27,742 bases of DNA. It comes from Bacteroidota bacterium. Its GTDB lineage: Bacteria > Bacteroidota > Bacteroidia > Chitinophagales > Chitinophagaceae. The notes under the pieces were generated by a model. The model was not told where the DNA came from, made no database searches, and saw nothing but the letters and a program-made list of their open reading frames with translations. Positions within the stretch are counted from its first letter, which is position 1, and each line of letters begins with the position of its first letter. A program made the position numbers and the translations under genes. Below are positions 22,715 through 27,742 of the stretch, one piece after another. The stretch lies in contig JAEZDC010000012.1 of assembly GCA_023429825.1 (NCBI GenBank), positions 1 through 27,742 of the forward strand, written 5' to 3'.

Positions 22715-25700
22715 ATGATAAGAATAGTAATTCTATTGGCATTATTGATGTCCGGTGGTCTTCTGCAGGCACAAACGGCTGGCTCTGTGTGTGAGAAAGA
22801 ACTAACAAAGGCAATCAAATTTTATGGCAACAAACAATACGACTCTGCGGTGATTTGGTTGGAAAGGGTAAGTAAAACCTGTAGCCGTGATACTGCAGTA
22901 AGCGATAGGGACTACTATTCCATACTCGGACTTTTAGCTATGTCTTACCACGAAATTGGAAATGAGGATTCTACGATCATTGTCGGAGAGGCTGCCGTAA
23001 AATATTTCGAGAAGGTTAAAGCAGTCAATGATGATATTTATAATAACGTACTGGGACGATTAGGGTTGGCTTATGTTTTTTACAGCGAGTATGAAAATGC
23101 TATACGGAGTTTCGAAAAATGCCTTTCTTATTTTCGAAAGAAGCATGGTGCATCATCTGAAGTTGTAGCCTGGTATGACCTGGAACTAGCGAGATGTTAT
23201 TCAGAAATGGGCGATCTTGAAAAAGCTTTTTCCTTGAACCGGTTTGTAAAGTCTGTAACCAACGGCAGTGGCAGGTATACCCAGTATATCAGTGTGATCA
23301 CAAACATGGGAAATGATTTTGTTAGGATGGGGCAATATGATTCTGCAATTATTTATCACTCTGAATCATTAACATTAAGGGATAAATATTTCGGAAAAAA
23401 ACATGCGGAATATGCAAAAGGCTTGTACAATCTTGCATTCGTATACAATGATCAAAACAGGTTTGCCGATGCCATAATCTACTTTGAGCAAGCTGCACAG
23501 GTATACATGAATGCAGGATACAGTAACTCTGTCGATTATGCAACGGTACTCCAGGTCACCGCTATGTGCTATAAGGAATTGAATAATCTGCGAAAGGCGT
23601 ATAATCTGTTAGAAAAAGCACTTGAAATTAAAAGGGCGATCTATGGGCATATTCATCCTGAAATTGCTGAAGGTGTTAATAGCGTAGGCATCATCCTGGA
23701 ACAAAGCTTTGATTATAAGCAGGCACTCGAGGCATACTTGCATGCAAAGCGGATTCTCGAGCGGACCATCGGTCAGAATAACCCGAAATATGCAACTACT
23801 GTTTCAAACCTCGGTAACTGCTACGCCAATCTTGAACAATACGATAGTGCGTTTTATTTTTTGAATAAGGCTTTGGACATAAAGGAGAAATTATATGGGA
23901 AGGATCATGTATCATTAGCTGTTTCATTGAATAATCTTGGGTCGTTATATGGTGAAGTAAAGAAATATAAAGAAGCGGAAGAAGCATTTGCCCGTTCAAG
24001 ATCCATCACGGAAAAGATTTATGGAAAGGATGCGCTTCAACTTTCTGCGGCTTACCAAAACTTAGCCTTATTGTATGCTGAAAAGGGAAATTTGAAGGGG
24101 GCAGACTCTTTATTCAACCTCGCATTTAAAAATTACACTGCATTCGTAATTAATAATACAGAAGGACTTTCAGAAAAAGATAAAGAGGGTTTTGCTGAAG
24201 ATATTCGTATCAATCAATATACATCTCTTTCATTGAGGCAGAAAAGCCCGCTCAGCAATGGATGGTTGCTGAACAGCACGCTTTTTTATAAAGGGTTATT
24301 ACTGGAAAGTTCAAAAGGATTTGCTTCGGCATTCAGGAATATTAAGGACTCATCGTTGATGAAGAAAGCAGAAGAGTATTTTACTTTGAAACGATATGCA
24401 GGTGCACAATTGTTGAAACCTGAAGTCTCCAGATCTAAAGAACTCCCACAAATTATTGAACGGGCAACAAGTTTAGAAAGACAACTCCTCCAGGCATCTT
24501 CCCCTTTCAGAAACTGGAAAGAACAATTCAAAACTGATTGGACAAAAATTCAAAAGCAACTTACTTCCGGCGGTATTGCTATTGAATTTATATCTTATTA
24601 TCTACCAGGAATGAAGACTTTAGATAGCACCCAATATGCTGCTATGATCTTAAAGCCCGGGATCAATGATCCTCTCATTGTACCATTATTCAATGAAGCA
24701 CAATTTAATCGCCTGGTAGCAAAAGGCGGATCCACAGAGCAAATAGTTAAAAAGTTATATAGAAGTGCTGTACGAGTAACTGCTGCACAACCCACCGCCT
24801 CCGACTCTTTATACCATCTCATCTGGAAACCTTTACTACCTCACTTACAAAACGTAAAAACGGTTTATTTTGCTGCAGATGGTGTGATGAACAATCTAAA
24901 TCTTGCTGCTATCATTACACCAGATGGAAAACGATTGATAGAAGCTTATGAATTCATTCAGCTCAGCAGCACTAGAAACTTAATTAAGTCCACTAAGCAA
25001 CCTTCTTTTAAAACAATGCAGTTTTGGGGTGGTGTTAATTATAATGGCGCTTCCACATCTACATCCCGGTCAACAACCTTTTCTTATTTACCTGGTACTT
25101 TAACAGAGATAAATGATATAAGCATAGCGGCATCTAAAAGTAATGCAACTTTTAAAACGATAAGTGCAAGTGATGCAAACGAGATTAATTTTAAAAAGCT
25201 GGATGGAAGTTCGCCTGAGATATTGCATATAGCAACTCATGGATTTTTCTTTCCCGATCCTCAAAAAGCCAAAACTATTGCCGACAATCGTTTTGCGCAT
25301 GCCAATAATCCTCTTTTGCGAAGTGGCCTGGCATTGGCAAATGCAAATGATAACTGGCAAAATGAAATGAGTTCTTCAGATAAAGAAGATGGAATTCTTA
25401 CAGCATACGAGATCGCAGATATGGATCTCTCAAATACTAAACTTGTTGTACTAAGTGCATGTGAAACAGGATTAGGTGATATTAAATCAGGTGAAGGGGT
25501 ATATGGTTTACAACGCGCTTTTAAAATGGCAGGAGTTGATTACCTGATAATGAGTTTATGGCAGGTGCCGGATTTGGAAACAAAAGAATTCATGCAAACA
25601 TTTTACGCTAATTGTTTTAGTGGGATGCCGATCAGGAAAGCCTTTAGGGAAACCCAACTGGCGATGAATAAGAAATATCAGCCTTACCAGTGGGCTGCAT

Positions 25701-25717
25701 TTGTACTTGTTGAGTAA
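22715..25717 (+). CDS. Exported TPR-CHAT domain protein (caspase-like protease family)
   Basis: A 1000-residue protein. The ATG at 22715 gives MIRIVILLALLMSGGLLQAQ, a signal peptide probably cut after AQA or nearby; a TTG at 22700 is less likely. From about residue 20 to 440 there are repeated 34-42-residue helical units with TPR patterns (for example ATVLQVTAMCYKELNNLRKAYNLLEKALEI and ATTVSNLGNCYANLEQYDSAFYFLNKALDIKEKLYG). The C-terminal 250 residues form a CHAT domain, a relative of caspases: LHIATHGFFFPDP gives His842 and LVVLSACETGLG gives Cys916 as the likely catalytic pair, with GVYGLQRAFKMAGVDYLIMSLWQVPDL and YQPYQWAAFVLVE at the end. The likely location is periplasmic or exported. Substrate and activation are unknown. 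It is divergent from selU and has a strong downstream terminator. Confidence 0.92.
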   Translation: MIRIVILLALLMSGGLLQAQTAGSVCEKELTKAIKFYGNKQYDSAVIWLERVSKTCSRDTAVSDRDYYSILGLLAMSYHEIGNEDSTIIVGEAAVKYFEKVKAVNDDIYNNVLGRLGLAYVFYSEYENAIRSFEKCLSYFRKKHGASSEVVAWYDLELARCYSEMGDLEKAFSLNRFVKSVTNGSGRYTQYISVITNMGNDFVRMGQYDSAIIYHSESLTLRDKYFGKKHAEYAKGLYNLAFVYNDQNRFADAIIYFEQAAQVYMNAGYSNSVDYATVLQVTAMCYKELNNLRKAYNLLEKALEIKRAIYGHIHPEIAEGVNSVGIILEQSFDYKQALEAYLHAKRILERTIGQNNPKYATTVSNLGNCYANLEQYDSAFYFLNKALDIKEKLYGKDHVSLAVSLNNLGSLYGEVKKYKEAEEAFARSRSITEKIYGKDALQLSAAYQNLALLYAEKGNLKGADSLFNLAFKNYTAFVINNTEGLSEKDKEGFAEDIRINQYTSLSLRQKSPLSNGWLLNSTLFYKGLLLESSKGFASAFRNIKDSSLMKKAEEYFTLKRYAGAQLLKPEVSRSKELPQIIERATSLERQLLQASSPFRNWKEQFKTDWTKIQKQLTSGGIAIEFISYYLPGMKTLDSTQYAAMILKPGINDPLIVPLFNEAQFNRLVAKGGSTEQIVKKLYRSAVRVTAAQPTASDSLYHLIWKPLLPHLQNVKTVYFAADGVMNNLNLAAIITPDGKRLIEAYEFIQLSSTRNLIKSTKQPSFKTMQFWGGVNYNGASTSTSRSTTFSYLPGTLTEINDISIAASKSNATFKTISASDANEINFKKLDGSSPEILHIATHGFFFPDPQKAKTIADNRFAHANNPLLRSGLALANANDNWQNEMSSSDKEDGILTAYEIADMDLSNTKLVVLSACETGLGDIKSGEGVYGLQRAFKMAGVDYLIMSLWQVPDLETKEFMQTFYANCFSGMPIRKAFRETQLAMNKKYQPYQWAAFVLVE

Positions 25718-25736
25718 AGATCGGAAAGCACAAGGG

Positions 25737-25773
25737 TCACGCTAAAACATAATGTTTCACGCTACGCAACGGA
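25737..25773. repeat. Degenerate repeat after the CHAT gene
   Basis: TCACGCTA occurs at 25737-25744 and 25757-25764 (20-bp period), separated by the palindrome AAACATAATGTTT (25745-25757). On the minus strand CCGTTGCGTAGC resembles the start of the dispersed repeat (GTTGCGTCGC), one base changed. It may be a degraded or related family member. Confidence 0.4.
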
Positions 25774-25794
25774 ACTTGATAATAAGCCGTATAA

Positions 25795-25826
25795 TAAAAA
25801 AGCTCTCATAATAGAGAGCCTTTTAT
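25795..25826. terminator. Bidirectional intrinsic terminator
   Basis: GCTCTC (25802-25807) and GAGAGC (25814-25819) form a 6-bp stem with a 6-base loop. T-runs flank it on both strands (CTTTTATTTT on plus, TTTTTTATT on minus). It separates the convergent CHAT gene and the lipoprotein gene ending at 25844. Confidence 0.8.
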
Positions 25827-25843
25827 TTTCACTGCACAACTAC

Positions 25844-26371
25844 TTAATTATCTCTTTTCTTATTCTTCACTTTACCACTTTCATCCATCTTTGTCTTAGA
25901 TGTATCATCTTTCACTTTCCAGCTACCATCATCATCAACTTTCACTTTAGTATCGCCACTCTTATACTTTAACTCGTTGTCTGTTTCAGGGTTGCTCCAC
26001 CAGCTTTTCCAGTTTTCGGTATCATAATACAGCGTATCCTTTCCTGAAGCACCACCTAAAGTATAATAACGATCTTCTGTTCCCATCCAAACCCACACGG
26101 TATCATACATCGTTCCACTTGCGCTGGCATCAGAACCAGATGCTCCGTTTGCACCTGATGTAGACGAAGAGCCAGTTCTTGCACGAAGAACATATCTTCT
26201 TCCATCATTGGTGGTTTGTATGTTGGCAGAAGCAGATGCATCGCCTGAAGTTGTATTATCTACAGATGTGCCTGCTGAATCTTCAGCTGTTGATTCGTCT
26301 CCTGCATTGTTACAGGCTACTGTAAAAGCAATAGCAGCTATTCCTAATAATGATAAGATCTTAGATTTCAT
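25844..26371 (-). CDS. Ser/Gly/Asp-rich lipoprotein, function unknown
   Basis: A 175-residue protein starting MKSKILSLLGIAAIAFTVACNN, with Cys20 as the lipidated residue. A low-complexity linker (about residues 21-50, Ser, Asp, Thr, Ala) leads to NDGRRYVLRARTGSS, then a second Ser/Gly/Ala tract and DTVWVWMGTEDRYYTLGGASGKDTLYYDTENWKSWW. The C-terminus is Lys/Asp-rich (KVKVDDDGSWKVKDD onward). No known domain is recognised. The longer start at 26404 is rejected because it adds 11 residues without changing the signal and would place a stem-loop inside the coding region. The leader holds a perfect 12-bp stem-loop (26380-26407). Confidence 0.75.
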   Translation of the reverse strand: MKSKILSLLGIAAIAFTVACNNAGDESTAEDSAGTSVDNTTSGDASASANIQTTNDGRRYVLRARTGSSSTSGANGASGSDASASGTMYDTVWVWMGTEDRYYTLGGASGKDTLYYDTENWKSWWSNPETDNELKYKSGDTKVKVDDDGSWKVKDDTSKTKMDESGKVKNKKRDN

Positions 26372-26379
26372 AATATGCT

Positions 26380-26407
26380 TTTTTGTTTCAGCCAACTGAA
26401 ACAAAAA
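26380..26407. repeat. Perfect 12-bp stem-loop in the leader of the 26371 lipoprotein
   Basis: TTTTTGTTTCAG (26380-26391) pairs exactly with CTGAAACAAAAA (26396-26407) around a 4-base loop. It begins 8 bases before the ATG at 26371. No T-run follows the stem on the minus strand beyond its own arm, so it is not a normal terminator. Confidence 0.6.
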
Positions 26408-26410
26408 CCA

Positions 26411-26463
26411 GACCTGAAGAAAATTGCCAGCATACTGCAGCTGCTATGGTAAAAGCTCAGGTC
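26411..26463. repeat. Nested stem-loop between the two lipoprotein genes
   Basis: GACCTGA (26411-26417) pairs with TCAGGTC (26457-26463). Inside are CCA...TGG and AGCA/TGCT pairings around a GCAGCTGC palindrome. On the minus strand it would lie in the leader of the lipoprotein gene at 26371, next to the 12-bp stem-loop. The rest of the spacer (26464-26588) is AT-rich with a CACTA/TAGTG pair and no visible gene. Confidence 0.35.
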
Positions 26464-26588
26464 ACTAAAATTTCTGGGTTCTGCATCAATAGCTTATAGG
26501 TATTGAGTAGCATTTAAATTTTATGCTTATTCAAAATGAAATACCACTAAAAGTACTAGTGAGGTGGAGATTGTTCTACAAACTGCTG

Positions 26589-27095
26589 CTAGTATTCATC
26601 TGCTAAAAGCCCGGTTCGGGAATGACCGCTGAAGATATAATCGGTATTTGGTGCAGATTTCAAAGCAAGCCTGAAATAAATACTGTCAACCGTATTCCCA
26701 CTTTTTGATCTTCCTCCGCCTATAACGATTTTTCCTTCCTTTAAGATCACACTATCGGCAGCGTTCCAGTTTTTGTATTGGCCGGCGCCAAAGTTCAATG
26801 TAGTCAAGTCTATTCTGAAATTGGCTCTGAAAGTTGGATTTAGCTGGTTATGATCATCTGCCTGTAAAGTGTCTTTCATTTGATAATAAGAAGTAACTCG
26901 GTCTAATGAATCAAAAGTTCTTCCGGTTACAGGTCTTGTAGAAAAAAGAGAGTAGTTAGTTGCACTGCCTTGATTTTTTACAAACCAGGTTTTTGACAAG
27001 TTGGTAGTGTTTTGCTCTGCCACAAAAGGGTCCTTAGAGCATGCAAACAATACAAGAGAGGCAGTAACAACGATAAGCAGTAGAACTTTTTTCAT
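26589..27095 (-). CDS. Lipid-binding (Lipid_bd, PF12888-like) lipoprotein
   Basis: A 168-residue protein starting MKKVLLLIVVTASLVLFACSKD, with Cys19 lipidated. A second ATG at 27107 would add MILK before it and cannot be excluded. After a short linker comes WFVKNQGSATNYSLFSTRP, then a beta-rich central part. The C-terminal block GGGRSKSGNTVDSIYFRLALKSAPNTDYIFSGHSRTGLLADEY closely resembles the end of the Bacteroidetes lipid-binding lipoprotein family (SKSGN-VDSIYF then a Gly-His-x-Arg-Thr-Gly...Asp-Glu-Tyr tail). The family name is from memory and the bound ligand is unknown. It stands alone downstream of rho, separated by the rho terminator. Confidence 0.75.
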   Translation of the reverse strand: MKKVLLLIVVTASLVLFACSKDPFVAEQNTTNLSKTWFVKNQGSATNYSLFSTRPVTGRTFDSLDRVTSYYQMKDTLQADDHNQLNPTFRANFRIDLTTLNFGAGQYKNWNAADSVILKEGKIVIGGGRSKSGNTVDSIYFRLALKSAPNTDYIFSGHSRTGLLADEY

Positions 27096-27130
27096 TTTCA
27101 AAATCATTTCGATTGGAAGAGCTGTAAAGA

Positions 27131-27162
27131 AAATAAAAAGCTGCCTCTGGGTAGAAACAGCT
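27131..27162 (-). terminator. Intrinsic terminator of rho
   Basis: On the minus strand AGCTGTTTCT pairs with AGAGGCAGCT (10 bp with two G-T pairs, 4-base loop) and is followed by TTTTATTTT. It lies 22 bp beyond the rho stop codon. Confidence 0.75.
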
Positions 27163-27184
27163 CATATGTAATTGTGTTAAATTT

Positions 27185-27742
27185 TTAACGATTCATGCTG
27201 GCGAGGAACTCTTCGTTGTCCTTTGTTCCTCTCATGCGCTTTAGCAGTTCACTCATTGCTTCTTCGGTATTCATATCGTTGATGTAAAGACGAAGTATAT
27301 TCATTCTCTGTAATACATCAGGAGATAAAAGCAGGTCGTCTCTACGTGTTGAAGAACCCACAAGATCAATAGCAGGGAAGATTCGCCTGTTCGCAAGCCT
27401 TCTGTCAAGAAGTAATTCCATGTTACCTGTTCCTTTGAACTCTTCAAAGATCACCTCATCCATCTTAGAACCTGTTTCAATCAGCGCTGTGGCAAGGATG
27501 GTCAGCGATCCGCCATTCTCGATCTTTCTTGCAGCACCAAAGAATTGTTTAGGCTTTTGCATAGCGTTAGCTTCCACACCACCTGATAATACTTTACCAG
27601 ATGCTGGAGCTACAGTATTATGTGCCCTTGCCAAACGGGTAATTGAGTCAAGCAGGATCACTACATCATGACCGCACTCAACCAATCTCTTTGCTTTTTG
27701 CAAGGCGATCGTAGACACTTTTACGTGTTTTTCTGCAGGCTC
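27185..27742 (-). CDS. rho: Transcription termination factor Rho (C-terminal part, 5' end outside window)
   Basis: The last 185 or so residues of Rho, the hexameric RNA-dependent ATPase that ends transcription. The frame is open to the right edge, reading EPAEKHVKVSTIALQKAKRLVECGHDVVILLDSITRLARAHN (Walker B region), VLSGGVEANAMQKPKQFFGAARKIENGGSLTILATALIETGSKMDEVIFEEFKGTGNMELLLDRR (Q- and R-loop region, Arg finger) and RRIFPAIDLVGSSTRRDDLL near the end. The GTG at 27718 is internal, so the true start is beyond 27742. The N-terminal RNA-binding domain and Walker A are not visible. A terminator follows the gene. Confidence 0.96.
   Translation of the reverse strand, partial: EPAEKHVKVSTIALQKAKRLVECGHDVVILLDSITRLARAHNTVAPASGKVLSGGVEANAMQKPKQFFGAARKIENGGSLTILATALIETGSKMDEVIFEEFKGTGNMELLLDRRLANRRIFPAIDLVGSSTRRDDLLLSPDVLQRMNILRLYINDMNTEEAMSELLKRMRGTKDNEEFLASMNR

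Overview
The window looks like the chromosome of a Bacteroidetes (Bacteroidota) bacterium, most likely in or near Chitinophagaceae. Several things point there: promoter boxes of the TAnnTTTG type instead of the E. coli -10 box, almost no Shine-Dalgarno sequences, many small lipoproteins with Cys-ending signal peptides, a Bacteroidetes-style alanine dehydrogenase, RNase Y, a Thermus/Rickettsia-type isocitrate dehydrogenase, and a lipid-binding lipoprotein ending in the family's Arg-Thr-Gly...Asp-Glu-Tyr tail. It is mostly housekeeping DNA with no prophage, transposase gene, CRISPR array, rRNA or tRNA that I can see.

Layout. 1-2.1 kb (minus): a lipoprotein cut by the window edge, an alanine dehydrogenase homologue and TsaE. 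2.2-6.2 kb (plus): a CopA-type copper ATPase followed directly by a RecQ-like helicase with an unusual domain order. 6.3-8.2 kb (minus): a small membrane protein and RNase Y. 8.2-8.8 kb: a gene-free, highly structured spacer. 8.8-9.2 kb (plus): an orphan lipoprotein. 9.2-12.3 kb (minus): zapA, a ZapB-like coiled-coil gene and pheT. 12.3-12.8 kb: a gene-free AT-rich spacer with a phased row of DnaA-box-like sites. 12.8-18.5 kb (plus): dnaB, rsmE, a GNAT-like protein and dnaX. 18.5-22.6 kb (minus): an unknown gene, icd, selD and selU (mnmH). 22.7-25.7 kb (plus): a large exported TPR-CHAT protein. 25.8-27.7 kb (minus): two lipoproteins and the C-terminal part of rho.

Genes that work together: selD makes selenophosphate and selU uses it on tRNA wobble uridine (overlapping genes). 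dnaB and dnaX are replisome parts on the right of the DnaA-box spacer. zapA and the coiled-coil gene look like a Z-ring pair. tsaE belongs to t6A tRNA modification and pheT to tRNA charging.

The most interesting material is between and inside the genes. (1) A dispersed 20-bp intergenic repeat, GTTGCGTCGCACNCTTGTAC, has five good copies and two degraded ones. Two copies form a perfect inverted pair around about 120 bp, which resembles a REPIN or MITE. (2) The DnaA-box cluster before dnaB may be oriC or a DnaA-controlled promoter. (3) dnaX has a run of nine A at the tau/gamma boundary, and both alternative frames stop at once. (4) 7-bp-period repeat tracts lie upstream of dnaX and twice inside selU, one adding exactly 21 in-frame codons. 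(5) Several -7 boxes sit only 4-7 bases before start codons, suggesting leaderless mRNAs. All calls were made by eye from the sequence, with no database search.
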